DNA of 64,000 nucleotides from Buxus sempervirens. Its lineage: Eukaryota > Streptophyta > Magnoliopsida > Buxales > Buxaceae. The translations under genes and the position numbers were made by a program. Below the pieces are notes generated by a model, which was not told the origin of the DNA, made no database searches, and saw only the letters and a list, made by a program, of their open reading frames with translations. The stretch covers positions 18,834,048-18,898,047 of the forward strand of contig OX387194.1 of the NCBI GenBank assembly GCA_947561395.2, given 5' to 3'. Of this stretch, positions 21,476-33,725 are shown piece after piece (the first letter of the stretch is position 1; each line of letters starts with the position of its first letter).

Positions 21476-21600
21476 TTCTTTGGGACCTTTGGAAGCCCTA
21501 AAATATTCCAACAACTTTTTGGTTGGTCTTTTTCGTATCAATCATTTTCATACCTTGTGGGACATGTTGGAAGCCCTAAAATATTCCAACAATTCTTTTA
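21476..21600 (+). repeat. Two closing units of the 76-bp-type hairpin repeat
   Basis: Two more units follow, with arms TTGGAA/TTCCAA, extended to GTTGGAA/TTCCAAC in the second, around the loop GCCCTAAAATA. Thus the 42-bp array is bracketed by 76-type units. Confidence 0.8.
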
Positions 21601-21707
21601 GCTCAAAAAAAAAATAACCAAAACAAAAAAAAACAAAACTCGTGTTCACTTAACTCACTTATCTACATTTATAGGTGTGTGACTAGGATTAAATTGGAGC
21701 TGACATG

Positions 21708-21726
21708 TTTCTTTTTCCTTCTCCAG
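21708..21726 (+). promoter_or_regulatory. 3' splice-acceptor-like site before gag
   Basis: A polypyrimidine run, TTTCTTTTTCCTTCTCCAG, ends about 51 bases before the gag start codon. Paired with the donor in the LTR (15482) it would define a leader intron of about 6.2 kb that contains the primer site and all minisatellites. The other gag-only element has an acceptor at the same distance from gag. Confidence 0.6.
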
Positions 21727-21777
21727 GTACACTTACTTGCAATCATTGCTCCCGTGACCAGATCCAAAGCTTGAGCA

Positions 21778-23430
21778 ATGAATACTGAAGAGAACCAAGC
21801 CCAAGCTACTGTCCCTACCCAGGACTTTGCTCAGCTGCAAGAGCAAGTGGCCGAACTAGCCAAGATGCTAGGAAACTTATTGGCGGCTCAGGCCCAGGCC
21901 CAAAACCAAGCCTCAACTTCCAATCAAGCACCACCACCTCAAGCCTACATTCCACCTCCAGCCCAACCCATACCTGAACCCATTTCTGAGTAAATCCCTG
22001 AGCCTATTTTGATTAGGGAAAATACTGTGGAGTATGAGAAAGAAATGGAAAAAGAAAAAGCTAGAGAGGAGATGGAAAGAAAAATGCTACACAAGATAGA
22101 GAGGATCCAAGAAGAACTCAAGGAGGTGAAGGGGGGAAACAGCTACGGAGGTACCACCTTCGATGACTTATGTATGTACCCAGATGTATGCCTACCGGCC
22201 AAGTTCAAATGCCGGGATTTTGACAAATATGATGGCACGGGCTGCTCAATGAGCCACTTGAAACTATACTGCGGGGCTTTGTGCCAGTTTGGCCAGGATG
22301 ATGGCATACTGATCCAACTCTTCCAGAGGAGTTTGACAGGATCGGCTCTGAGGTGATTTGCCACAATTGATCATGGGAAGATTAGAGGATGGAAGGACCT
22401 GGCAGACGCCTTCTTGGACCAATACAAATTTAACTCGGAGATCGTGCCAGACCAGTACGACATGATGAGGATGAGCAAGGGAAAGGAAGAATCCATAAGG
22501 CAATATGCCAAGAGGTGGAGAGAGGTTGCCTCCCAGGTCAGGCCGCCTATGTTGGAGCATGAGATGATCTCGACGTTCGTGGGTACACTGGGGCAGCCCT
22601 TCTACAATCACCTGGTGGGTCAGATCACCACCAATTTTGCTGCCTTGGTACAAGTGGCCGACCGGATTGAGGATGGGATCAAATCTGGCAAGATAATTGA
22701 TTATTTCGCCATGATCAGTCAACAAGACTCCACTCATAACAAGGGAAATGGTAATGGAAAGAAAAATTCTGAGGAAAGGAGAGAAGCAGAAGTGAATATG
22801 GTGCAGCTTCCCAAGGGACCCGTTCAAATCAATGCCCATCCAGTTCCTTTGCTGCCTATCCAAATTAATGTCCCTTCTGCACAGCCTGTGAAGGAGGAAA
22901 CAGAAGTAAGGAAGAGAAGGGAGTTTTCAAAACTGCCTATGAGACCATCTGAACTTTTGCCTACCTTACTTCAAAAGGGTTATGTGACTTTGAGGTTGCC
23001 AAATCCTCATGCAAGCAAGGGAAAGGGTTATGATCCGTCTGGTATCTGTGAGTATCATATGAGCACTCCAGGGCATACCACTGATCGTTTCTTGGCCCTA
23101 AAGCACGAAATTCAGGATTTGCTAGATAATAACTCTTTATCATTGAATTCAGTCACACCCACTCCTCCTCCCACCAGCAACAATGGGGCTGGTAGCTCAA
23201 ATGCAATAGGGGCAATTTTCTCTAGAGAAAGAAGATTTGACCCTTCTCAACTTATTGCTCTTATAGGGTCAACTGTCTGGGTTTATTTTGAAAAAGAAGA
23301 AGAACAAGAAAATATGATGGGTGGAGAAGAAAAAAAGAATGAAGAAGAAGAAGGAAAAAAAATAGCCAAAAGAAGAAAAAATGGTGCAGATGACCATGAC
23401 TACACTGCAAGAGCGATCAATGCAAGGTGA
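21778..23430 (+). pseudogene. gag of the gag-only element
   Basis: The N-terminal 70 residues are Gln/Ala/Pro-rich with a short helix (AQLQEQVAELAKMLGNLLA). A capsid-like core follows: LPAKFKCRDFDKYDGTG, then QLFQRSLTGSAL, FLDQYKFNSEIVPDQYDMM, ESIRQYAKRWREVASQV and FVGTLGQPFYNHLVGQI. Then comes a zinc-binding-like C-x2-H motif (CEYHMSTPGHTTDRF) and the closing FDPSQLIALIG. The order and motifs match the gag at 49556-51217. It has a few breaks and is treated as a fossil. A Lys/Glu-rich tail runs on after 23280. Confidence 0.88.
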
Positions 23431-26400
23431 TGTAAAGATTGTTCTAGGGCAGAATATTCTATAAGAAGTCAGTACACACAATGGGGCAGAGTCGATTGAG
23501 AAAGAAGGATGGCAAAGAAAGAATGGGGGTGTTTTCGAAGAAAAGAAAGAGGCAAAGGGTGAATTCATTTTGCCACACATTGATTGGACAGTCATCCAAG
23601 TTCCAGATCAAGTAACGTCACTTCTTCCAAGGGCTGAGCATGATGTCCTAAATATGAAGGCAATGGCTGATCAAAGAAAGGAATTCTTGCCTCAACCAGC
23701 AGAAGATGAAATTTTTTGCAAAAATGGAAAAAAAATCAACTTTTGCCTTTGAGAACAGGGGCAATTTTCGAATTCCCACATCCTCTGAAAAGAAACCCCC
23801 ATAAGAAGAATGCACATTTCCTGAGGATCCTAAGGAGCCTTGTTCTCAGGAAGTGATTTTAATAAAGGCTCTTCAAAAAAAAAAAAAAAGGTTTTCCTTT
23901 AAGATTTTCGTAGAAAAAAAAATGATTTTCCCCTTTTACATTTTTCTTTAAAAAAAAAAAAGTTTTCAACAAGGTCCTGTTTTACTTATGAGTTATATCT
24001 CCCATTGAATTTCATCAAGTTGAATATGACTTCGACATTGGGCTCAATCTTGAGACCAAAATCGAAGAAAAAGACATTTTATATGAAAATTCAAATCCTT
24101 TTAAGTGTCATGAGAAGAATATTCTACAAAATTATGAAGTGACTAATTTTATGGCCTTTGGAACCAAAGATGACCCACAGCCTTCAACAGAAAAGATAGA
24201 AGAAGATTTGATGTTTCTTCATTAGAATACAGAAAGGATCGCATCACTTGCTGATTCGTTCAAAGGGAAGTTGATAATATTGTTTGAAGAAATTTTGGGG
24301 CTTTGCACTTGAAAATATGGGAGAAGATTTGACCTTTTCGTTGGAAATAGAATTGGGCATCATTTGATGGAAACAATCCAAATCCATAAGATTGATCAAA
24401 AGGTGAAGAACTTGTTCATAACAGAGGTTCTATTTGAAGAGGCTTTCATGTTGACAAAAGTTGATTAAAAAAAAAGAAAAAAAGAAAAAAAAGGAATGAA
24501 GGAAAAATCCTGAGCCAGTCATGTAGTGCAACTCTACCAAGTCTGAAAATTCAAACTTTTCTTAAAATGATAAGAGGCCTTTCTTTCTTATATCCCCAAA
24601 ATTTTGAAATCCCTAGTTAGACCCTTTGAGATTGATAAATTCTTCCAAGTGATCTAAACTGAGAATTGTAACCCCACACTGGGGCAAATTTATTAAGGCA
24701 AAAAAAAACAAGGGAATGAAGGGGCATTATTGAAGTTTAAAAGGGATTTTGAAGATGTTTTATGAAAAGGGGGCAAAGAAATTAAAAAAAAACGGAAGAA
24801 AGAAGAAAAAGATATCATCAAATGCCATATCTTCAAAATTGTGAAGGGAAGAGTGAGAAAAGAAGTTTGATACTGGGGAATAAGTTCAAATGAAGAAATC
24901 AAAGTAGGGGAAGAACTTCATTACTGGGGGCATTTTTGTATTCATTCCAAAGAAAAAAATGCCTTAAGATTTGCAATTTCAATTAACCTATTTAATCATA
25001 TGGTATTTAAGCCTTTTATTCCTTTTCTTTCTAAACAAACACCAAGTCTTCATTTCGTCCCATTCATAAGGCCTCTTTGATTAAGAAATTTTGAATTAAG
25101 GCAGTTTTGACTACATAGTTGCTGGTGATGAAGGATTAAAAAAAAAGAAAAAAAGAAAAAATGGAGAAAATGTAGTGAAAACCCGGAAGGGCGCTACATG
25201 GCAAATAATCAGCTATCTACAAGAAGGAAATCGTCAGAGAGGAAAGTCCGGAATCGGCATAGATCCAGGTGAAGTCCTCATGTTGGTGGTTATTTTGAGA
25301 TACAGTCACTTTTCGAGTGATTGAGGAAAATTCTCTTTTCAAGACTGAAGCAACATAATCAGAACTAGGATATGAATCATCTGTGAAAAAGTTGATGGCC
25401 ATCAAAATTGCCATTAGGAAATTATTGCTGAAGTTGAAGTCATAAATTCTCATATCATGGATACAATGTAGAAACAATTGCTCTTCAATTGGATGAAGGA
25501 AAATGTCTTTCTAGTCTGGGGCAAAATAGTCAGATTGAAAGAGTTGTCATATCTGGAGCATCAATTGACAAGCTGATGGTCATGGGGACGATTCTAAAGG
25601 TTCCAAAGGCTTATTTTGGTCTTTCTTTATTTTCTGAAATAATCTTCTCATTATTCAACTTGATTTTAATTCTTTTGGATTATATGCTAATAAGTGATTG
25701 GATCATTTTTCAAAAAAAAAATAAAAACTCAAAAAGCAAAAAACTATATTTTTGGCCTACGATGAGCATCTATGTCTTTTCATGAAAACATTGGTTTTGC
25801 AAGCATTAGAGAATTCTGAAGCCACTAGTATAAAACATATTTTCTGATTTTTGCATTTGCATTCTTTTATCAGGGTTTCTTTTTGGCAAAATTAAAAAAA
25901 ATAAAAAAATAAAGAGAAAAAAAAAAGAAAAAAAGAGAAAAAAGAAAAAGGAAAAAAAGAAGAAGGGATTATCTCTGCTGAGGGGCAAGTACTTCTTCAA
26001 GCAACCAAAATCGGGGCATGCTCAGAGTCTTTCCCTCTGGGTTTTCATTGAAATAAATTATAGCATCTGGAAGAAGCAGTCAGGCCTTAGTCTTCGGATT
26101 TGAAAAAAGAAGAAGCTTCGAAGCAGTTGCATGTTTTCTCCTTTAAACAAAGGTTTCCAATTCTAAAGAAGGATTTTACTGGAGCAGTAAGAAGGCATGA
26201 ATGAGAGGTCATGGGTTGTAAGGGCATGAGGTTAGATCAACAGATCATGATTTTCAAATCCATCAATCAAGAAGAGGCATTCACTTGGGCAGTTGAAAAG
26301 AATGAAGGCAGGCTATGGGCAGCAATGGCACATACATCCTTATTGAGAGAGCAGGAAGATAAAGAAGCAAAAGCAAGTTACAGAATATTCAAGCACATGT

Positions 26401-26777
26401 TCGGGCATCAAATGGCACCCAGGTAAATCAAATAAGAAAATCAATCAGGAAAATTCAATAAAATATTTCCTTCCTTATTGTTGAAAAACATCAAAAGCAA
26501 TTGAGTTTGCAGAGGTCAATTTTAAATCCACATTATTTTCAAAATTTGCTTGTCTCAAATTTCATTTCATAGTCACGAGAGCTCAAAGAAATCTGAGATA
26601 AGGAAGGGATGCCACCCCGTCAGACTATAAACAGAAGGGGTTTTATTGGCTATCTTCAAATCCATGTTTTTTATCACTCATTTGTTTGATCAAAGCAAGT
26701 TTAATTAACGAGGAGTCTTTTAAACTTGCAATTTTGAGTTGTGTCTATTCTTTGCTGTTCGTTGTGCTACAACTCTA
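23431..26777 (+). other. Post-gag non-coding remnant of the gag-only element
   Basis: AT-rich, with many A-runs and AAAAAAGAAAAAG-type purine tracts (24470-24500, 25140-25160, 25893-25965). No pol motif was seen on either strand. Phrases of the form CTGGGGCAAA recur (24680, 25515, with variants near 24866 and 24923). The equivalent region of the other gag-only element has their complements. The stretch 26560-26620 resembles 59045-59095 on the opposite strand, in the 3' internal part of the right-hand element. Confidence 0.6.
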
Positions 26778-26792
26778 GCAAAGAGGGGCAGT
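26778..26792 (+). other. Polypurine tract
   Basis: GCAAAGAGGGGCAGT lies directly before the 3' LTR. The same tract borders the minus-strand LTRs at 44869-44885 and 58882-58897. It is the usual plus-strand primer of LTR elements. Confidence 0.88.
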
Positions 26793-29763
26793 TGTAGCCA
26801 CCCCAAAATTGCACGATTTTTTATAAATCTTGAAGGAGAGAAATATTTTATTGGAATTTTCAATTCTTTGCATTGGGTTTGAGATCCTTAACCCATTTGA
26901 ATCCAAAACCGTAAAGGAAAAGGCCCGAATTTAATCTTTTGTGCAAACTAAACTTTTTCCGGTTGAATTTTGTTGACTTTTGACCCCAGAAAATGAAATA
27001 TTTTTTCAAGCAAGATTTCAAGATAATTTTTCTCGGTAATCAGGTTTTTAGCCATATTATTGCATAAAAGAATTTTTTGAGATTTTAAATCTTGACGAAT
27101 ACCTTGGTTTTAACATGTTGAATCTTTTTACCGGACCTGAAAAACCGGAATTTAGCCTGGAACTGGAAAGTTGACTTTTTATTCACTTGGAATTTGGGTC
27201 TGGAACTATTTTTAATGGATTCAAATGGGGGGGGGGGGGGTGTTCGCTTATTTACATGTAATATCTTAAGTAAATGGAGATTAAAAAATACGATGACATT
27301 TACTTAAACGATATTACATGTAAATAAGTATTGCCTGTGTTAAAATTCGGATAAAAGCTTCTTTTTTTTGTATCCGACAGATAATGTCGGATACAAAACA
27401 TCTTTATTGTATCCGACAGATAATGTCGGATACAAAGGATATTTATTGTATCCGACAGATAATGTCGGATACAAAGAGAATTGCTTGTATCCGACCTGAC
27501 ATGTCGGATACAAGCTTTTTGCTCAAAATTAGGGTTTTCCGAGAGTTTTCACTTTTTACCATCATATCCTTCATTAAAGGAATGGAAATCTCGGAAATAG
27601 CCTTAGGGTTAAGGTTGGTGGGCTATAGACCTTATGTTGTGTCTACCATCTCACCAACCCTAACCCTAGCCTTTGCCTATAAATAGGATGCTCTTCCTTA
27701 AGCAAATGGCCATTAACTCTTGTCATTAACTCTTGCCAAGAAGTTGGAGATCAAAGAGCTCCGAGTGAAGAGGGAAACCGCTGCAGTCTTGCTTCCAGAA
27801 GCCCAAGTAAGCCTCAAACCTCTCTTTACTTTTATGTTTTTTACATTCTAGGTCTAGTTCTCTTCTTCTACCTTTCTGTAGATTAAGGCCTATGATGTGT
27901 GTATGAAAACCCTTCCTCTACTCAAAATATCTCAAGACTCCCCCTAGCCGTAAAACGTGAAGGCGGGATCTAGGTGAAACGAGATTGAGGATTGACCTTA
28001 GAGTTAGAACCTATTTGAATAAGCCTTGTGATTCTATGAAAACCGTTCCATATTCAAAGTACCCCAAGATTATCTTGAAGAACCGTGTCTAACGGGGAAA
28101 GAGAACTAAGGGAAACGATAATGGAACGGAACCCTAGGTTGTTCTAGAACCCTTTTTTGTTGATCTAAATGCATGCTATTATGAAATAAGCCTTGTGATT
28201 CTATGAAAACCGTTCCATATTCAAAGTACCCCAAGATTATCTTGAAGAACCGTGTTTAACAGGGAGAGAGAACTAAGGGAAACGATAATGGAACGGAACC
28301 CTAGGTTGTTTTAGAACCATATTTTGATTGATATAAATGCATGCTATCTTTTCTATGTTGTTGGAATGATTCTTACACCTACACATACATAGCACGTGAT
28401 TTTGGCGGAATAGGCTCATATTTCGGATTTATTGCATTTATTGTGATAAATCTGAAATAAATAGCCCCAAGCAATTCTAGGATGTTTTGAAATGATTTTC
28501 AAAAGATTTTGATTCATCTTGCATGGATCACACACCTTTTATCACTGTTTTGAGTTATTTTTATTCAAAAAAGGCTTAACTTGACAACAACTGTACCCCA
28601 ACTTCAGATACTCGTAACTTCATCGTCCAGATGAATTTTGGAGTGATTTTAGAGCCATGGGAAAGGTGAGGCTGTCTAGTTTATGCCTGTAAACTTTCAT
28701 TAATTTCTATCTAGCGGATTTTTGACACCTCTCTGTCGAAATTGATAGGTTAGTTCAGATCTGAATATGGAACCTGTCACTTCGACTGAGCGCCATGTGT
28801 TCGTTTTAAGTTTGATTCAAGTGATTCTTGTTTCTGAGTTTTCCTTTGGAAGTCTAGTTTCAAATTCATTTGGTCTCATATTTTTTTGACTCCATTTGTG
28901 TCGTGAACAACAGATTTACTCAGAGCTGTTCAACAGCACTTTTCTGGGTAAATCTGTGATCTTCGGGGCCTGTTCGGGAGACCACCCAAGGCACATCCGA
29001 TTGTATGAGGCTAGTTTCATTTGAAAGATGGCCATACAAACTTCACTCACACCAAATTTCATGGATTTATATGGAGCCGATTTTTCTAAATGATTTTCCA
29101 AATTTGCCCACTTATCACTTTTAATTATCTCCAGCAGCAGATTTCAAAGGAGAATAACTCCTAGGATTTTAATAGGAATAGGTTGAAAATTTGCATGAGT
29201 CTTATATCTATCATAATCTTTCAAATGAATTTGGTTTGATTCAATTTAAATTGGATTTGAATGATTTCAATACAGATGGTTCTTGCTTTTACCGAATTTT
29301 CCGGATTTAACTCAACTTGGTTTTGTGCAACTTTTGCTTTGATTTCCATCTTTTGGTGATATTCCAGAAGTGATATTGACATAAAAGAGGATCTGGAATT
29401 CATTTGGATTTTCATGTGAAAATATCATACATTTGTCCTTTTTCAAGGTTTTTAATGATTTTTAGCAAGCTTTCTTTTTTTTTTAGCATGAACAACACTT
29501 GGCAACCACCTTGTGTGGGTGAATGGGGGTGCCTAACACCTTCCCCCGTTCATAATCTAATCCCCTTACCCATCTCTGGATTTGATTTTCAAGTAGAGTT
29601 ATTTTTACTCTAGAATTTGTTTTTTAACTCTTTTGATTATTTTTGAATCTTTTGGTGTCCATTCAGACCCCAAAATCTGAATGGTGGCGACTCTCCCATT
29701 TTAAGTTGAGCCCGTGTGTTGACGGAGGGGGAATCATCTCCGGTGATTTTTTCATGTTTTAAA
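26793..29763 (+). mobile_element. 3' LTR of the gag-only element
   Basis: It aligns by eye with 14475-17367 along its whole length. It has a TATA box at 27678-27685, a donor-like site at 27807 and the palindrome cluster at 27368-27514. A run of 14 G at 27227-27240 replaces a run of 5 G in the 5' copy. It is followed by the target duplication CTTAG. Confidence 0.9.
27368..27514. repeat. TATCCGACA palindrome cluster in the 3' LTR
   Basis: Four inverted repeats as in the 5' LTR. The third unit differs slightly from its 5' counterpart, but the arms remain complementary. Confidence 0.9.
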
Positions 29764-29768
29764 CTTAG

Positions 29769-30480
29769 CCATTAAGCAACCTCTCCTATAAAAGGGGAGG
29801 GGGAGGGATGCTCCAACCCAAGCAAGCTGACCCCCTCTTGATCCCCCATCTCTCCCAAGCTCTCTTGATCTCCTCAAACACCCTTCTTCTCCATCTCTCC
29901 AAAAACACTCCACCCTACCTCTCTATTCTTCCCTCCTTCTTCATCCGCACCACTTGGAAACTAGAAGGAGTCCAAAAGAGCTACTGTTGGTGTGGGGAAG
30001 TGCTGCTCCAACAACTACTCTGGCTTCAAGGAGGATCAATCACACCTCTTTAGGGTTTGTAAATCCCAAGGTAAGGTCCCCCACCACTTTCTAGTGTACG
30101 TATATAAAAATGAGTTCTTTATAATTACGTGGGATGTTATTCCTCCTTAACTTGGTGTTCTCTTTATTTCTAGCACGATTAGTACCTTGTCTCTCCCTTT
30201 TCCATTTTTATGTTGGGCGTGGGAAATTCCCATGGTAAGGGGAGGGTGTATGGACAGCTCCAAAGGTGGATGAGTTCCATTTGGGCTTGGTTCTAATGGA
30301 CTTTAGGGTATTGTCTTGTTACTAATTGTCTCATTCGACTGGGGGAGTATGTTCCCCCTTGTTTGCTCAACCATTGTATCCTGTTAACTCCCCTCTTGCC
30401 CCTTCTCTTGCTTGGTTTTGCATCTTGGATTTATGGGTGTTGAAATATACCATTTGTGCATCATGGCTACTTGTTTAGAT
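29769..30480 (+). mobile_element. Second piece of the split plus-strand LTR
   Basis: It continues the LTR begun at 13741. It has a TATA box TATAAAA at 29787-29793, a CT-rich leader, then the donor-like CCCAAG/GTAAGG (GT at 30070). It matches the reverse of 32900-33460 in the solo LTR, including CCAAGGTAAG, ATATAAAAATG and GGTAAGGGG. The right end is not clear; similarity fades after about 30480. Confidence 0.6.
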
Positions 30481-31282
30481 TTAAGTTACTTATTAGCATA
30501 TATTTTGGAAGCATGTGTTTTCCCATGTCACCTATTATGATCCCATTTAGTTGCTGCTAGAGATGATGACATGTATCCCTTCTCACTTTTCTTCAGACAC
30601 ACACACCAAGCATGTTCATGTGTATTAGTCCCATGTTATGATCCCCACTCTCCCTAGTTACCATTTTGTTCATCTAAAGCATGTCCATGCATATGCACAT
30701 GCACATACTCATTAGAACCCCACCAGCCATCTCATGGCACACATAAACACACACTCAAAACCTTGGATAGGTTTCTTAGATTATGTTACATGCATTGTAG
30801 ACCCTTAACTTATTTTTTTCAGAGAGTTCTAAACAATGAACACCATTTATCTTGGTGCCTCTTTGTTGTTACTTTTTGTACCCTGCTCCTTTTTAGCTTA
30901 AAATGAACCTGGGTTATGCAAATGATAACAATAATAATCATTTTGTTTATCTGTACAATAATAATGTGTTGTCCCAAGGCTACCAAGTAGTTGGAGTACA
31001 CAATAATAATCCTATGTTGCCATCCCAAACTATTGAAAACCATTGATTTTTTTCAGCTTATGTTCTTATAGGCCATTTCAATTCCATAATCACTTGCAAA
31101 ATTTTGTTTTGTCAAATAAAATGGATGCTCCTAAACTGTGTTTTGCCACAGATCCATTCATATTGTAATATCTATTAGCTATTTGTTTGTCTTCCTCATT
31201 CTGTTGTATTTCTAGATGCCTTAAAGCTTAGAGGTAGTAGGACTTTGTCAATGCTGTATATTTCTTGTATTTGAAACCTTGA
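30481..31282. other. Unassigned AT-rich stretch
   Basis: I find no gene, repeat or LTR text here that I can support. It may be the rest of the split LTR or host intergenic DNA. AATAATAATC-like phrases recur near 30930-31005. Confidence 0.4.
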
Positions 31283-32372
31283 TGTGCGCATGGTCAATCT
31301 CACACGGCGGGGCGCATGCGGTTCACATGCGTGCCTCCGGGAGGGTAAAACAGGAAATTGGAGTCGCCACTGCCTGATGTGTGTAGGCAGACACCTGGGT
31401 ACCTAAGTTTGTCTAATAGGCGGTCTGCGGCTTGAGATTCTAAGGTAGCGTCTCGGTTACAGTCCGGGGAAGTCCGTAGACACCCCGGTCCGCCCCGTCG
31501 AATGACGGGTCCCATGGGTTTCCTGGTTTGAGTCAACTTTAGTCTTGGTTTATCTCACCCGATTCCTAATCCGATATGCAATTTTTGGTTAAGTCTGGTC
31601 GGGACCGCCTGATTAGTGTGGGTCCCTTTTCTTGATTTTATTTTATTTAACCTGAGTGATCTGGGTCTAGTGTGTGGGCCCCGTTGGAAGGCCCACAAGA
31701 TGCCAATCTGGGCTTTAGTGAAAGCCTATGTCCCGTTTGGGGTTATGTTGGATAACCCCTTTCGGTTTTGGTTGGTTTAATTGATTTTATTTTAAAGTTC
31801 AAGTTTGGGGATTAAGTAGTTTTCATGCAAAGGTGGGCCTGGAAATGGTTTGTGGGCCCATTGGGTGGGCCCCATAGTGGTTGCTAAGTGATTTTGATTT
31901 ATCTTCATTTATTTGTGCCAAAGTGGGCTAGGCATGGGCTTGGGGCCCATTACCTAGATTTGGGTTTGGAAGTCCCAGGAAATAGTGGATTAAGGCTCTG
32001 GGCCCTGTCCTTTGGTTTTGTGGGCTTCCCTTGAAGGGATTTGGGCCCGATAGGCCCAAGCCCGAGTCACAGCCAAACCATCTAACCTATCCAGCATGTA
32101 TGGATCAAATGGGGCTTTTTGGTGGGCCTCAAATGGTGTGGCCCACATGATTTATTTAATTATCTTTCTTAAATTCAAGTGAATGAGTCGGACTGGGTGG
32201 GCCCCATTGGAAGGCCAACGGTGCTCAAATTGGACCTGTTGGGTCCAAGGCCCATGAGTCGAACTGGGTGGGTCTTGGGTTGACCCGAAACCTTGTTGGC
32301 TTACTTGGTTTATTCAAACAAGAGGTTGGAAATGGGCTAAGGGGCTAAAAACACCAAAAACAAAGTTTTTAG

Positions 32373-32545
32373 GGTATAACCGAAATTGAATTTCGGTTAT
32401 ACCAAGAATGCAGTATGACCGAAATTAAATTTCGGTCACACTGTATTCATTGCACAGAACACTGTTCAATTTCGGTTATACCAAGAATGCAGTATGACCG
32501 AAATTAAATTTCGGTCACACTGTATTCATTGCACAGAACACTGTT
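32373..32545. repeat. ACCGAAATT palindromes, downstream cluster, tandemly duplicated
   Basis: Pairs ATAACCGAAATT/AATTTCGGTTAT and TGACCGAAATT/AATTTCGGTCA occur in a block of about 90 bp that is present twice. The outer base pair changes from A-T to G-C with pairing kept. The cluster lies downstream of the TATA box and donor in the minus reading. Confidence 0.85.
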
Positions 32546-33477
32546 TGCCCAAACTGTGTTTTTGGGCAAACACAGAAAACACTTTTTCTGGGTTTTTTTA
32601 AGGGGAAATCGATCCCTTGGGTTTTTGGGGTAAGCTAGGGCCTGTGTGGGCCCCTGCGTGGGCCCACAGAGGTTCAGGCAACGGGAAGAGAGCCCTGTTT
32701 GGCTCTTTTTTTGGATTTTTGGAAACCAAGGGGAAGGGGGATCATGCAACACAAAACATATATGTGAAATTTCTAAACCTAGGCATGCATGATTCATGGC
32801 ATAGCAAGCATGTAAAGAAAAACCATCATAACCTAAGTTAGCATGCAAATAAAGAAAGGATAACGGGGTTTTTAAGGGGATACATGGGATTTAAGGGGAA
32901 GAGGGGAACATGCTCCCCTTTCAAATAATCATGTGAGATTTTCCATTCATGAAACACTTAAATATGGACTTGAAAGGTCCTTCCATGGACTCTCCTCCCT
33001 TTTCTTCAAATTTCGGCCTTTTCCCTTACCGTGGGATCATATTTTTGTGAAGAACAAATGGAAAGAAGTGGGGGATGAAGAGAAAACATGCTCAAAAAGG
33101 GAAGATCAGAAAATAGACAAAAGGAGAACGGAGCCACATGCTCTGATCATTCCCATTTTTATATATGTATAATAAAATACAATGGGGAGACTTACCTTGG
33201 GGTTGGAAAGCCTTCTTGGATGGTGTTGACCTCCCTTGTCGACGAAACAGTGTCTAGAGCACTTCCTCTTGGCACCAAAGAGCTCCTTCAAGTCTCCTTC
33301 TCGAGCAAAAGTGAAGGAGGATGGGAGTAGGAAGGGTTTGGATATATTGTAGAAGGGGTTTGGAGGCTTGGGAGTGAATGAGAGGGTGCAAGGAAGAGGG
33401 ACAAGCAGGGGAGAGCCAAATGCCAAAATAGCCAACCCCTTGCAAATGGGATGCTGAACCCCTTTTATAGACGAAAA

Positions 33478-33725
33478 TTGAATAACCGGAATTTAATTCC
33501 GGTTATGAAGAAAATATAGTATAACCGAAATTAAATTTCGGTTATACCATAAACCATGTGTAACCGAAATTGAATTTTGGTTACACCTTTTCCCAACATT
33601 CAATCATGAGAAATCCGAGATTTTGTCGGGAAATCTGTCAGAAGATTCGGATTTTCACTTTATGAACCGGAATTGAATTCCGGTTATACACAATTTGTGT
33701 ATAACCGAAATTTAATTCCGGTTAC
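33478..33725. repeat. ACCGRAATT palindromes, promoter-upstream cluster
   Basis: Pairs TAACCGGAATT/AATTCCGGTTA and TAACCGAAATT/AATTTCGGTTA occur at 33482-33505, 33520-33546, 33558-33583, 33663-33688 and 33698-33724. The same arms are used in the downstream cluster. G-C to A-T exchange within the arms keeps them paired. Confidence 0.85.

Larger units (their letters stand above)
14475..29763 (+). mobile_element. Ogre/Tat-like gag-only element with TSD CTTAG
   Basis: The two LTRs are about 2.9-3.0 kb and differ by only a few percent by eye, so the insertion is fairly recent. The 5-bp target duplication CTTAG is at 14470-14474 and 29764-29768. The element has a primer-binding site, a leader of about 4.4 kb with minisatellites, a broken gag, 3.3 kb of non-coding remnant and a polypurine tract. 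There is no trace of protease, reverse transcriptase or integrase, so it depended on another element's enzymes. The ends are whole; gag has a few breaks. Confidence 0.88.

Noticed and set aside
19686-21600. CRISPR-like regular repeats
   Set aside because: Units are contiguous tandem copies without unique spacers, inside a plant retroelement. It is a minisatellite.
30481-31282. Host exon/intron structure suggested by TTTTTTCAG and TTGCCACAG strings
   Set aside because: No open frame or protein similarity joins them; AT-rich DNA gives such strings by chance.
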